Counted from the first letter of the stretch, positions 9,711 to 19,377 are shown. The stretch: 64,000 nt of DNA from G963677445 sp963678275 (GCA_963678275.1 OY782765.1:6076001-6140000), one strand, 5' to 3'. The notes: a model not told the origin generated them from the letters alone. Made by a program: numbers and translations.

Positions 9711-12188
9711 ATGAAATTTTACTTTTTTATTCTTTTTTTCACTTTTCTATTTTGGGCTGATTCTGCCTTTTCGCAGGAAATAAAAAGCGTCCATAAAGTA
9801 CATAACGAATTATACGGTATAGATGAATACATCCCCGGCAGATTTGATCCCTCGGGAAAAGATATCATTCCGCTTAACAGAAACGCCGATCGTTCCCTGA
9901 ATGGCGCGGTCTTTGGTTTTTTACCCGATTGGGAATATGGCAACGGCGATTATAAGTGGATTGATTATAACCTGGTAAGCCACGTAGCCTGTTTCGATTT
10001 TGTAGTCGGTTCATCAGGTTCACTATCAATTCCGGCTTACTGGCCCTGGACTGATCTAATCAATGAAGCTCATTCCAAAGGTGTAAAGGTAATTCTTACC
10101 GCCGTAAGTTTTGATAAAGATGATATCCGCAGCGTTCTGACCAATTCCACCGCTAAACAAACCCTTTTCACCAATATTAAAAATAAAATATCACAGTATC
10201 AGCTTGACGGTGTCAATGTTGATTTTGAATCTCTCTACAGCGCCGATGAAGGAGACCCGATAAATGAGTTTATGGCCGACCTGACCGCGTATATTCATCT
10301 TGAGCTGCCGGGTAAGGAAGTTTCTTTTGCCGGACCATCAGTCAACTGGAATAATTCATGGAAACTTGGTGAACTTGCTCAGTCATGCGACTACATTTTT
10401 ATCATGGGTTATTCATTCTACGGATCGTGGAGTTCTTCAAGCGGACCGGGAGCGCCTCTCACAGGAGGAACATATAATATTACAAATACCATCCTGAATC
10501 AATATGCCCAGGTAACACTCAGCAATCCCGGGAAACTGATACTCGGAGTGCCTTATTATGGCCTGCACTGGACAACCTCCAACCAGTATGCCGGATCCTC
10601 AACCGAAGATTTTATCGGTTCACCGAGATTTTCAGCTACTGAAAATGGCATGTTTTTCCACGGCATGCAATGGTCGACAGATAAAAACACTCCCTGGTAC
10701 AGGTGGTTTGATGATGACTGGCACCAGGTATGGGCAGATAATGATTCAAGCCTGGGACTTAAATATGATCTTGCCATCAACAATAATCTTATGGGTGTCG
10801 GGATGTGGGCTCTTGGATATGACGGCGCGAGAAGAGAGCTCTGGGATGTAATAGAAGCTAAATTTGGCAATGTATTTGCCCAGCGTCCAAATCCTCCCGC
10901 CTATTTTTATACAAAGCCTGAATCATTTACCTCCTTCAGGGTTTATATCGAAGAAAATGAAGCGGCCAGCCAGTATATTCTTTATATGAGTGATGATGGA
11001 GTCACCTATTCCGATTCGGTTGTTTCCTCTTCACCTGAAATTCTTGTCAGCGGTCTTACAAGCGGTCAGAGTATTTATCTTCAGGTTAAATCTAAAAATT
11101 CCACAGGTCTTTCCGGTCCTTCCGAAACTCTCGCGGTTATCACCGGTGATCCGGGGAATAATATGCTGATTGTAAATGGTTTCGACCGGACAGCGAGCGC
11201 TAATAATAATTTTGATTATATAAAAAAATATATTCCGGCTCTTGAAGGAAGCGGATACACGGTTTCATCGGCATCTAATGAAGCGGTGGTTCATGGCGAA
11301 ATGAGTATGATCGATTATGGCAATGTTATCTGGATTTCAGGTATTGAGAGTACAACAATGGATGCACTGAACCTCTATGAAAAGGATAGTCTCAGGTCTT
11401 TCCTCAACAGCGGAGGCCGATTATTCATAAGCGGCGCTGAACTTGGATGGGATATCGGCAGGCCCGGTTATTCATCAACCGATGATCTTGATTTTTATAA
11501 TAACTATCTTAAAGCTAATTATAAAGATGACGCCCCCATCGGCAGCTCGGGCACCTATTATTTAATGCAGCCTTATGCCGGAAGTTTTATGGAGGGGCTG
11601 CCGAATATGACATTTGACAATGGAAATCACGGCACTTACGATGTTGAATGGCCTGACGCGATAACACCGAAGAATGGTTCTTTTTATATCGCGCAGTTTG
11701 CCGGTGTGCTTACATCTCGTTACGGAGGCGCCGGTGTTGCTTTCGACGGTGTATTCCCTGAAGGTACAATTCCTGGCAAGGTGGTTTATCTGACAGTTCC
11801 TTTTGAAACATTCTATCCCGACAGTGTCAGAAAACAGATTATGACAAAAGTTGTTGAATATTTCGAATCACCCGTTTCAGTGGATAATGCCGAAGAAATT
11901 ATTCCGGATGAGTTTTTATTATATAACAATTATCCGAATCCATTTAATCCCGAAACCACGATTTCATTTTCACTGCCTGAAAAGGGTGATGTAACTTTGG
12001 AAATATATAATGTGCTTGGTGAAAAAATAAGCAGTCAGTTTTTAAGCGGTCTTGAAGCGGGAAATAACAACATCAAATGGTCTCCCGGGTCTGACCAGGC
12101 CTCCGGATTATGTTTATATAAAGTTAGCTGGTCTGGCAGACAAGGTATTAAAGAAACAAGAACCGGGAAGATGATATATATGAAATGA
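9711..12188 (+). CDS. Secreted GH18 glycoside hydrolase with FN3, GATase-like and T9SS domains
   Basis: An 825-residue exported enzyme. Signal peptide (about 1-21, ...WADSAFSQ); GH18 barrel (about 60-390) with the motif DGVNVDFE (D166-E173; E173 is the predicted acid). The Asn at 169, where chitinases usually have Asp, is typical of the spore-cortex/YaaH-like GH18 branch. FN3-like segment (about 400-480); a Rossmann-like domain (about 485-730: LIVNGFDR, NVIWISG, SGGRLFISGAELGWDIG) resembling class I glutamine-amidotransferase/ThuA folds; and a NYPNPFNPETT sorting domain (about 740-825). ATG at 9711 preceded by GGTAGG; a TTG at 9699 is less likely. First gene of an operon of wall-acting enzymes, so a peptidoglycan or GlcNAc-polymer substrate is inferred. 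Confidence 0.8.
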   Translation: MKFYFFILFFTFLFWADSAFSQEIKSVHKVHNELYGIDEYIPGRFDPSGKDIIPLNRNADRSLNGAVFGFLPDWEYGNGDYKWIDYNLVSHVACFDFVVGSSGSLSIPAYWPWTDLINEAHSKGVKVILTAVSFDKDDIRSVLTNSTAKQTLFTNIKNKISQYQLDGVNVDFESLYSADEGDPINEFMADLTAYIHLELPGKEVSFAGPSVNWNNSWKLGELAQSCDYIFIMGYSFYGSWSSSSGPGAPLTGGTYNITNTILNQYAQVTLSNPGKLILGVPYYGLHWTTSNQYAGSSTEDFIGSPRFSATENGMFFHGMQWSTDKNTPWYRWFDDDWHQVWADNDSSLGLKYDLAINNNLMGVGMWALGYDGARRELWDVIEAKFGNVFAQRPNPPAYFYTKPESFTSFRVYIEENEAASQYILYMSDDGVTYSDSVVSSSPEILVSGLTSGQSIYLQVKSKNSTGLSGPSETLAVITGDPGNNMLIVNGFDRTASANNNFDYIKKYIPALEGSGYTVSSASNEAVVHGEMSMIDYGNVIWISGIESTTMDALNLYEKDSLRSFLNSGGRLFISGAELGWDIGRPGYSSTDDLDFYNNYLKANYKDDAPIGSSGTYYLMQPYAGSFMEGLPNMTFDNGNHGTYDVEWPDAITPKNGSFYIAQFAGVLTSRYGGAGVAFDGVFPEGTIPGKVVYLTVPFETFYPDSVRKQIMTKVVEYFESPVSVDNAEEIIPDEFLLYNNYPNPFNPETTISFSLPEKGDVTLEIYNVLGEKISSQFLSGLEAGNNNIKWSPGSDQASGLCLYKVSWSGRQGIKETRTGKMIYMK

Positions 12189-12203
12189 CAAACAGGAGAA
12201 AGT

Positions 12204-13622
12204 ATGAAGATTATTTGTCTTTTAATTTTTCTGGCTGGTTCCATCATGGGTTATAACGATCTGGACAGAGTACGGAAAGAAGTTGACCAGGGTAATTATT
12301 CTGTTGCTGAAAGAATGATTAAAAATATTCTTGAAGAAAATAGGGATAATCATCTGCTCGCGCTCGAGTTAAAATTTGAGCTTGAAAGGATGGACCGGAT
12401 AAGGAAAGATTTCACCAAAACCAAGGAAAGTGTTCTGGAATATGTTAAGCGTTATTATCCCGACGCCGATGAAAGCAGTCTTATTATCTGGGAAAAAAAC
12501 GGAGCTCTTGAGTATAAGATTATTGACGGGGAGAAACTTTATTTTAACAGGGCAGCCGCGAACATTTTCAGGATTGATAAAAACGCGAAGAAAAAAAAGA
12601 ATGAGGTTACAGGAGGAAAAAAGGATAAACTTGATGAATTTTTGGAAGGTTATCTGCCGGAAGTCGTGAAAGAGGCAGTTGATAACCAGTCACCCTTCGC
12701 GAAAAAGGTGAAACTGAAAATTAATTATACCCTTACAGTTGATCCGGACGTTGTCCCCGGGGGAGAGATGGTAAGAGCCTGGCTTCCTTATCCCAGGGAA
12801 GCGCATAAAAGGCAGAGTGGTGTAAAATTCATATCGGCATCGGAGAAAAATTATATTATCGCGCCTCCTGAAACCATGCAGAGATCAATCTACTTGGAAA
12901 AACAGGCTGAAGCGGGAAAACCGGTGGTCTTCAATTACGCGCTCGAATATTTTTCCGAAAATGAATGGTATGATATTGATCAGGATAAGGTACAGCCTTT
13001 TAACAAATCATCAGAAGAATATAAAAAATATACTTCTGAGAGAGCTCCTCATATTGTTTTTACCGACAGGATCAAAAAACTTTCCGAAAAAATTGTCGGG
13101 GATGAAAAGAATCCTTATATAAGAGCAAAAAAGATTTTTACCTGGATCAGTGATAATATTCCCTGGGCAGGTGCGAGGGAGTATTCGACAATCCGAAATA
13201 TTTCAGACTACTGCGCGGACCGGGGGCATGGAGACTGCGGAATCAAAACACTGCTTTTTGTAACTTTGTGCAGGTATAATGGCATTCCCGCGAAATGGCA
13301 GAGCGGCTGGATGTTCCATCCCGGTAGTGTGAACTTACATGACTGGGGAGCTTTTTACCTGGAAGGTTATGGCTGGCTGCCTGTTGATCAGTCTTTTGGT
13401 ATTACAGAATCGGATGATGAAAAAGTGAAGTATTTTTTCCTCGGCGGCATGGATGCTTACAGGTTTATTGTTAATGATGATTTTTCCGCTCCCTTATTCC
13501 CGGCAAAAATATTCCCGAGAAGCGAAACTGTCGATTTCCAGCGCGGTGAAGTGGAATGGCGCGGAGGCAATCTTTATTATGATCAGTGGGATTATGATAT
13601 GAAAGTGGAATATGGCGAGTAA
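12204..13622 (+). CDS. Exported transglutaminase-like protein
   Basis: A 472-residue protein with a short signal peptide (MKIICLLIFLAGSIMGY), a charged helical N-terminal part (about 20-150) and a transglutaminase-like papain-fold domain (about 270-410). The catalytic triad is visible: C345 in GHGDCGIKT, H379 in NLHDWG, D395 in PVDQSFG. Bacterial members of this fold are usually cysteine peptidases or amidases rather than cross-linkers. It follows the GH18 gene by 15 bp with AGGAG before the ATG, and the M15 carboxypeptidase begins 6 bp downstream. Cleavage of peptide stems or another wall-linked amide is a reasonable inference; the substrate is not shown. Confidence 0.75.
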   Translation: MKIICLLIFLAGSIMGYNDLDRVRKEVDQGNYSVAERMIKNILEENRDNHLLALELKFELERMDRIRKDFTKTKESVLEYVKRYYPDADESSLIIWEKNGALEYKIIDGEKLYFNRAAANIFRIDKNAKKKKNEVTGGKKDKLDEFLEGYLPEVVKEAVDNQSPFAKKVKLKINYTLTVDPDVVPGGEMVRAWLPYPREAHKRQSGVKFISASEKNYIIAPPETMQRSIYLEKQAEAGKPVVFNYALEYFSENEWYDIDQDKVQPFNKSSEEYKKYTSERAPHIVFTDRIKKLSEKIVGDEKNPYIRAKKIFTWISDNIPWAGAREYSTIRNISDYCADRGHGDCGIKTLLFVTLCRYNGIPAKWQSGWMFHPGSVNLHDWGAFYLEGYGWLPVDQSFGITESDDEKVKYFFLGGMDAYRFIVNDDFSAPLFPAKIFPRSETVDFQRGEVEWRGGNLYYDQWDYDMKVEYGE

Positions 13623-13628
13623 AATAAA

Positions 13629-14423
13629 TTGGAATTTTTTCTTTTGATATTTATACTGACTATTGCCGGTTTATTAATCTTTACAGGGTTTTATTTTAGC
13701 AGGCTCAATATTAACAGGCTTAATTTTGTGCAGCGTTTTATTTTGGAGCAGCTTTGTTCCAGGTGGGAAAAATATGAATCCTCCCTGGATGAGGATAAAA
13801 AAGCGCTGATGGATTATGAAACCTTATTAAGAAGAGGAAATTTCCTGGAAACCGGCCTCGTTGAAAGAATTTTTGAAATTAAACCGGCGGCTCTCGGATT
13901 TAACGGCCCCTTTTATTCACGCGAAAAGGGGAAAGATATTGAGCTTATACCTTCGGTAACATTCGGCAGCGGCAGATCAAGCGGGGTCAGGTATCTGCCC
14001 TCCCATGTTAAAAATGATTTTGATAAAATGGCCGAAGCTTTTAATAAAGAAACAGGAAAAAAAATCTTTGTCGATTCGGGTTACAGAGCCGCAGGCAGGC
14101 AGGCTTTTCTTTTTATACATTATCTTGTAAGGGATAATGATTATTCACTGAGAGAAAATGCCAAATGGATAGCTATGCCGGGATATAGTGAGCATAACAG
14201 TCCTGTGAACACAGCGGTGGATATTTCAGATGAAGATGGTATAAACGGCTTCAGTGACGGACAAAAAGCTGAAGATTTTGAAACACTTGAAGTATATAAC
14301 TGGCTCACTAAAAAAGGAGCCGAATATAACTTTTTTCTTTCCTATCCCAAAAATAACCGGTTCGGGGTTGCTTTTGAACCCTGGCACTGGCATTGGGAAG
14401 GGAAACCAGGTAATCAGAGGTAA
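13629..14423 (+). CDS. M15 family D-alanyl-D-alanine carboxypeptidase (VanY-like), membrane-anchored
   Basis: A 264-residue protein beginning with one N-terminal transmembrane helix (about 2-25), then an M15B peptidase domain (about 100-262). Motifs: SGYR, PGYSEHNSPVNTAVDIS with zinc ligands H189 and D198, and EPWHWHWE with H253/H255. M15B enzymes trim the terminal D-Ala from peptidoglycan stem peptides. The frame opens with TTG at 13629, only 6 bp after the transglutaminase-like gene; no in-frame ATG gives a full anchor, so the TTG start and coupled translation are likely. The family's usual SEHQTG is SEHNSP here, a mild deviation. Confidence 0.8.
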   Translation: MEFFLLIFILTIAGLLIFTGFYFSRLNINRLNFVQRFILEQLCSRWEKYESSLDEDKKALMDYETLLRRGNFLETGLVERIFEIKPAALGFNGPFYSREKGKDIELIPSVTFGSGRSSGVRYLPSHVKNDFDKMAEAFNKETGKKIFVDSGYRAAGRQAFLFIHYLVRDNDYSLRENAKWIAMPGYSEHNSPVNTAVDISDEDGINGFSDGQKAEDFETLEVYNWLTKKGAEYNFFLSYPKNNRFGVAFEPWHWHWEGKPGNQR

Positions 14424-14431
14424 ATGAAGAT

Positions 14432-16456
14432 ATGAAAACTATTTTATTATTTTTAACTTTAACGGTGAGCTTAATCGGTTCAAACTTTAAGGGACTGGAT
14501 TATTATGTAAACAGAGCAATTGAAGATCACATTTTTCCGGGGGTAGCCATAATTGTCGGCAACGATCATGAGGTGTTGTATAAAAATGCCTGGGGCCACT
14601 TTACTTATGATCCCGATTCTCCCGAAACAACAACAGAATGTTTATTTGACATGGCTTCGGTGACAAAAGTTGTCGCTACTACATCGGTCATAATGAAACT
14701 GGTTGATGAAGGAAAAATCGATATTTATGAAAAGGTATCAAAATATATCCCCGAATTCGCGGCTAACGGGAAAGAGGATGTGCTTGTTCTGAACCTTCTG
14801 CTGCATGACAGCGGATTGCCCGCATATTACAGCCCGAAAAAAGATGAGACCAAAAAGGAAATATTTGACAAGATATTCAGTTTTAAAAAGTTTTATGAAA
14901 CCGGATCAAAAACTCTTTACAGTTGCCTCAATTTTGTAACCTTGATGAAAGTTTCTGAAGCGGTTACAGGTAAACCGATGTATGAATATTATAAAGAAAA
15001 TATCACCGGTCCGCTGGGAATGAAAAACACAATGTTCACTCCTCCTGAAGAACTGAAAGATAAAATTGTGCCGACTATGCCCGAAATCCATGGTTTTGTT
15101 CACGATCCCCTCGCATGCGCGCTTGGCGGATTATCAGGGAACGCCGGGCTTTTTTCAACTGTCGACGATCTGGCAGTTTTCAGTATGATGATGCTAAACA
15201 AGGGAGAGTATAAGGGCAAAAGGATTATTTCGGAAGCGACGATAGAAAAATTTACCGCCCTTTATGATTCAACAACTACCAGGGGAATCGGCTGGGCTAC
15301 CAACGTTCACCATGCCGCCTCGGCGGGAGTCATGTTTTCCGAAACAGCTTATGGCCATACAGGATTTACAGGCACATCAATCTGGATTGATCCGGTTAAA
15401 AAAATATTTACCGTGATACTATCCAACCGGGTTTACCCCGATGAAACCGCGTCAGTTGGCGCCCTCAGGCTGAATGTTCACAATACTGTTGTTATGGCAA
15501 TAGAGGGAATGCCTCCTGTTCCTGAAATACAAATTGTTGATAAAAACGAAGATGGCAAAATATTTGTAAACTGGAAAGTTAATGAGTTCCTTGGTTCGGT
15601 AGATAAAACGCAGCTTTTTCTTGTAAGAGACAATGTGGAAAAACTGGCGGGAGAATTTGAAAATGATGTGACAAGTTTCCTCTTTGAGGATTCGGAAGAG
15701 CTGCTTAAAGACCAGGTTTCGGTTTATTTGAAAAATATTTATAACGGGCGTCCGAGTCCCCCCTCTCATTTATACACTTATAAAGAATCTGACAAAAAGG
15801 TATTGATAATCAACGGCTGCGATAAAGTAAGCGCGGAGGAATATTATGTTGAAAAAGCTGTGCCTCAGTTTGCAGACGCTCTGCCTGAAAATTATGGCTA
15901 TGTCACGGTCAATGATGATATAGTCAGGAATGGTGAATTTGATATATCAGGCTATAATAATATTATCTGGACCGTAGGGGAGGATAATTCGGCTGAGGAT
16001 ATTTTTGATTCCCGCGCGCAGGAAATAGTAAAAAAAATAATTGAAGATGGTAAGAAGATACTCGTGAGCGGCTCAGAAATAGCGTGGTGCCTCGGAAGGT
16101 GGAGAAACAAGGAATCGGATAAGAAGTTTTTCGCTGCGGTAATGCGCTCCGATTTTGTAAAAGATAAATCTTCCCAAAATATTATTGAAGGTGTTAAGGG
16201 CTCCGGTTTCGAAGGTGTTTCTTCTGGTTTCGGAGTTGAAAAGGCCATTTATCATGTTGAGTTCCCGGATGTCATTTCTCCGAAAGGTTCGGATGCTATC
16301 CTGACTTATGGCGGCGATGAAACAGCGGGGATAAAATATGAGGCTGAATCGGGTGGCAAAATGGTTTTTCTCGCTTTTCCCTTTGAGACAATCGTTAAGC
16401 CTGCCGCCAGAAAATTGCTGATGAAAAATATCTTTGATTTTTTTGAGGAAAAATAA
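14432..16456 (+). CDS. Exported serine hydrolase (class C beta-lactamase/transpeptidase fold) with GATase-like C-terminal domain
   Basis: 674 residues: signal peptide (1-18), a beta-lactamase-related domain (about 20-370) with SxxK (S76-V-T-K79), a Y163-S-C motif where Y-x-N or Y-S-D is usual, and HTG at H309-G311. An FN3-like segment (about 375-450) follows, then a Rossmann-like domain (about 455-672: VLIINGCDK, NIIWTVGE, ILVSGSEIAWCLGR, VFLAFPFET) clearly related to that of the GH18 protein of the same operon. The fold covers D-Ala carboxypeptidases, esterases and amidases; context favours peptidoglycan peptides. Start 8 bp after the M15 gene; a terminator follows the stop. Confidence 0.8.
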   Translation: MKTILLFLTLTVSLIGSNFKGLDYYVNRAIEDHIFPGVAIIVGNDHEVLYKNAWGHFTYDPDSPETTTECLFDMASVTKVVATTSVIMKLVDEGKIDIYEKVSKYIPEFAANGKEDVLVLNLLLHDSGLPAYYSPKKDETKKEIFDKIFSFKKFYETGSKTLYSCLNFVTLMKVSEAVTGKPMYEYYKENITGPLGMKNTMFTPPEELKDKIVPTMPEIHGFVHDPLACALGGLSGNAGLFSTVDDLAVFSMMMLNKGEYKGKRIISEATIEKFTALYDSTTTRGIGWATNVHHAASAGVMFSETAYGHTGFTGTSIWIDPVKKIFTVILSNRVYPDETASVGALRLNVHNTVVMAIEGMPPVPEIQIVDKNEDGKIFVNWKVNEFLGSVDKTQLFLVRDNVEKLAGEFENDVTSFLFEDSEELLKDQVSVYLKNIYNGRPSPPSHLYTYKESDKKVLIINGCDKVSAEEYYVEKAVPQFADALPENYGYVTVNDDIVRNGEFDISGYNNIIWTVGEDNSAEDIFDSRAQEIVKKIIEDGKKILVSGSEIAWCLGRWRNKESDKKFFAAVMRSDFVKDKSSQNIIEGVKGSGFEGVSSGFGVEKAIYHVEFPDVISPKGSDAILTYGGDETAGIKYEAESGGKMVFLAFPFETIVKPAARKLLMKNIFDFFEEK

Positions 16457-16483
16457 AATTTTCTGAAAAAATTGTTTTATGAC

Positions 16484-16513
16484 AGGGGGCAGAGAATAAT
16501 TCTGCCCCTTTTT
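16484..16513 (+). terminator. Rho-independent terminator of the cell-wall operon
   Basis: An 8-bp GC-rich stem (GGGGCAGA / TCTGCCCC) followed by TTTTTC lies about 30 bp after the serine hydrolase stop codon. Confidence 0.85.
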
Positions 16514-16530
16514 CATTTTAAACGGGGAAA

Positions 16531-16593
16531 GAATCAGAGTAGCTGAAAAGTATGATGACCGGGTTTGGCGGCGGCGGGGTCGTTCATTTTTCA
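16531..16593. repeat. Dispersed repeat E3, copy 1
   Basis: About 60 bp related to 17587-17650 and 19681-19740: AATCAGAGTA..., then TATGATGACCGG..., a GGCGGCGGGGT stretch and TTCATTTTTC. Non-coding. Confidence 0.6.
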
Positions 16594-16604
16594 TAGGGGG
16601 GCGG

Positions 16605-16683
16605 GATTACTCCGTAAGGAGTTAAATTCTACGCAAAATGGCAAAAATGCAATTATTAATTAATAATGAACAATTAACAATTG
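16605..16683. repeat. Dispersed repeat E4, copy 1
   Basis: About 80 bp nearly identical to 35510-35590: GATTACTCCGTAAG-AGTTAAATTCTACGCAAA, then an AT-rich run of ATTAATAATGAACAATTAAC. A shorter relative lies near 35285-35325. Non-coding. Confidence 0.65.
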
Positions 16684-16807
16684 AAAAGATGACCGCAGAT
16701 TATTTTGATTTCGCTGATTTAGGCGGAAGAAAGCCACAAAATCACCAAAACACTAAATCCCACGAAAAAACTCCCCAAAAACCTTATTCATTGTTTATTA
16801 TCCTTTG

Positions 16808-17519
16808 TAGCAGAAATGAAACCGAATCGAAAATCAATCTTATTACTTTATTCAACAGGGCAATATTCCAGGCAAAATTTTCTAATTATACACCTGTGAA
16901 TAAATATGGTGTACCTGACGGCACACGGCATTTCCTGCTTTATTCTTTTTACCAATATGCTGTCCCTAACGGGACAAAAAATAATTGTTATATAAAATTG
17001 CCCCGTCAGGGGCAAAATATTGGTAGAAAAAATATAAGAAAACGACCAGGTGTGCCGTCAGGTACACAATATTTTTCACACTGAATTATATTCGAAACCT
17101 TTGGTCGGGCAGTTATCGCAAAAAATGGTGGAAAGAACCTTATCCTTTATTTTTTAACCTTAGTAGCAGAAATGAAACCGAATCGAAAATCAATCTTATT
17201 ACTTTATTCAACAGGGCAATATTCCGGGCAAAATTTTCTAATTGTACACCTGTGAATAAATATGGTGTACCTGACGGCACACGGCATTTCCTGCTTTATT
17301 CTTTTTACCAATATGCTGTCCCTAACGGGACAAAAAATAATTGTTATATAAAATTGCCCCGTTAGGGGCAAAATATTGGTAGAAAAAATATAAGAAAACG
17401 ACCAGGTGTGCCGTCAGGTACACAATATTTTTCACACTGAATTATATTCGAAACCTTTGGCCAGGCAGTTATCGGGACAAATGGTGAAAAAAACCTTATT
17501 CTTTATTTTTTAACCTTAG
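16808..17519. repeat. E2 tandem array 1: two 356-bp units
   Basis: Two head-to-tail units, 16808-17163 and 17164-17519, differ at only a few positions. Each unit carries four hairpins in order: GTGTACCTGACGGCACAC, GTCCCTAACGGGAC, GCCCCGTYAGGGGC and GTGTGCCGTCAGGTACAC; the first and last are exact reverse complements, and ACCAATAT/ATATTGGT arms enclose the inner two. Open frames here (for example 16638-17084, containing VPNGT) are translations of the hairpins, not genes. The rest of the gap 16457-18021 holds E3/E4 repeats and AT-rich sequence leading to the lipoprotein gene. Confidence 0.9.
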
Positions 17520-17650
17520 TAGCATAGGATTCCATTCCCCAAAAATTAACCTTATTGCCTTTTTATTTTTCGGTATCGGTATTAAAAAATCAGAGTAAGA
17601 GTAAGATGATCGGGGTGGGTGATGGCGAAAGGGTTGTTCATTTTGCATGG
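17491..17650. repeat. 160-bp direct repeat (E2 tail plus E3), copy 1
   Basis: AAACCTTATTCTTT, TTAACCTTAGTAGCATAGGA, a CCCCAAAAA run, CGGTATTAAAAAATCAGAG and the E3 segment recur in the same order at 19581-19742. Non-coding. Confidence 0.7.
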
Positions 17651-18021
17651 CGGGGGGATTACGATTAAGATTACGATTTTACAAATATCCTGATGATGAA
17701 TAGTTTGTTAGCGAAGATAAAGATACCAAAAAAGTTTTAAACATTCTTTACTTCTTGAAATTATCTTGTTATCTTAATTTTGTATTGTTAAAATGAATGC
17801 TAAAGTATATTTATGGCAGAGATGTGGTGACTGATTTTGGATATGGGCATACAAAAAAAATTGGAAAGTTTCAGATTATCTCTCAATTTACATCGGGAGT
17901 TTTAGCCAACTAAGTTTTTGGTGAAAAATATTGTTAATTTGTTATCGCATCCTGACAAAAAAATAATTATTTCAGGTTTGCAAAATTTAAGAAAAATATT
18001 TAGAACTTAATTAGAATTATT

Positions 18022-19377
18022 ATGAAAATAAGAATAAGTACTAATATTAAAGCAGTTTCATTTCTGATTTTAGTGTTTATCTTTTCCTGCAGTCCAACAG
18101 AACCGGAAGAAAAAAAGGACCCCGAAGATTCTGAATATGAAATTAGCATAACGTCTGAGAATGTGGGACTAATGGACATGACAATTAAGGTAAGCCTTAA
18201 TGAAATACCTCCTGATAATCTTATTGAAGTGATTATGGGTGACAGTATAATTGTGAATGAAACATTCCTTCAGAAGGAGAAAACATTTTTTATAGATGAT
18301 CTTGAACCGGGTACGGAATACGTTTTTTTTGGGAAAATATTCTTAAAATATGAGCAGAAGGATACAACCCTTACGGTTTTTGAAACTCTTGATACAACAG
18401 ACAGACCGATAATCACAAACGTTTTTGATTTTCCTGAATATAATTTTTATTCAGCAAATATGAATGAAATTGTAATAACTGATAAAAAAGAAATATACAT
18501 TGCATGCAGTGTAGCTTTGGAAGGGCAGGCCCCTGATTTTTTTTATAGTGTTATGATTTATAGAAACAATGAATGGAGCTTTGACACAGTTAAGGCAAGA
18601 CATACATTAATATCGGAAAAGAAATATTACCCTTTAAATTTTATGCAGAAGTTACCTGATAAGACGTTAGTGGCAGGCACTTCCGGTACTCTGTTAAATT
18701 ATACTGATGATGAATGGCATGAATTATTAGTAATTCACGGCAATCCTAACCGCATCTGGGATTGTGATTCAAAAGGATTATGGGGAACTTCATTAAATAA
18801 TCTATATCTTAGCTGTACAAATGGTATAATAACAAAATATGACGGAAATGACTGGAGCGAAATGCATATTGCCGGGAATTATACACTTGATGGTATAACA
18901 GGCACAGATGATGGGAAAAATATTTTTACTTTTTATAATGAATATGGCCAGGACATTTCGGGTATTTATCATTATAATTGGTATAACTGGGACCTGATAT
19001 ATGATTATTCCAATATTGAGCATAAAGCACTGGGTAAAGTTAATGATATAGAATTAAATAATGACAATTTATATATTCTTTCAGCCGATGACAGAATATT
19101 AAAGTATATACCAGAAGAGAATTATTTTAAAATTCTTGGTTCTTACTTCAGCACTGGATATGAATTCAGAAAATTCTCAGTTCAGGCTGAAAATAATATA
19201 TATGTCTGTGGAGATGAAAAGATTTTTCATTTTAACGGAGATTATGTGATAGAGATTATTTATGATCATCCGGGAGTGCATTTTTTGGAAATAGATTCAT
19301 ATCAAAATATATTTGTCGCGGTTGGGGTAAGCAGCTCATATCCCTATCCGCCAGTAATTGTTATCGGGTATAAGTGA
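18022..19377 (+). CDS. Exported lipoprotein with FN3-like and beta-propeller-like parts (paralogue of 21079-22368)
   Basis: 451 residues. A lipoprotein signal ending IFSC (Cys about 23) is followed by an acidic linker, an FN3-like domain (about 38-125, with the closing ...LEPGTEYVFFGKI pattern) and about 300 residues of beta-strand repeats containing WS/W-H and Y-DGNDW motifs, like a propeller. Domain order, the D-W-S repeats and the closing VIVIGYK match the lipoprotein at 21079-22368 (VVVVGRRK), so the two are probably paralogues on either side of the serpin gene. No catalytic motif is visible and I do not recognise the family. Likely anchored in the outer membrane. Confidence 0.65.
   Translation: MKIRISTNIKAVSFLILVFIFSCSPTEPEEKKDPEDSEYEISITSENVGLMDMTIKVSLNEIPPDNLIEVIMGDSIIVNETFLQKEKTFFIDDLEPGTEYVFFGKIFLKYEQKDTTLTVFETLDTTDRPIITNVFDFPEYNFYSANMNEIVITDKKEIYIACSVALEGQAPDFFYSVMIYRNNEWSFDTVKARHTLISEKKYYPLNFMQKLPDKTLVAGTSGTLLNYTDDEWHELLVIHGNPNRIWDCDSKGLWGTSLNNLYLSCTNGIITKYDGNDWSEMHIAGNYTLDGITGTDDGKNIFTFYNEYGQDISGIYHYNWYNWDLIYDYSNIEHKALGKVNDIELNNDNLYILSADDRILKYIPEENYFKILGSYFSTGYEFRKFSVQAENNIYVCGDEKIFHFNGDYVIEIIYDHPGVHFLEIDSYQNIFVAVGVSSSYPYPPVIVIGYK

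Noticed and set aside
16638..17084. 148-codon open frame containing VPNGT-type motifs
   Set aside because: It is a translation of the E2 hairpins; the same pseudo-protein motifs recur in other frames and loci (50531-51136, 31831-32112), with no ribosome-binding site or coding character.
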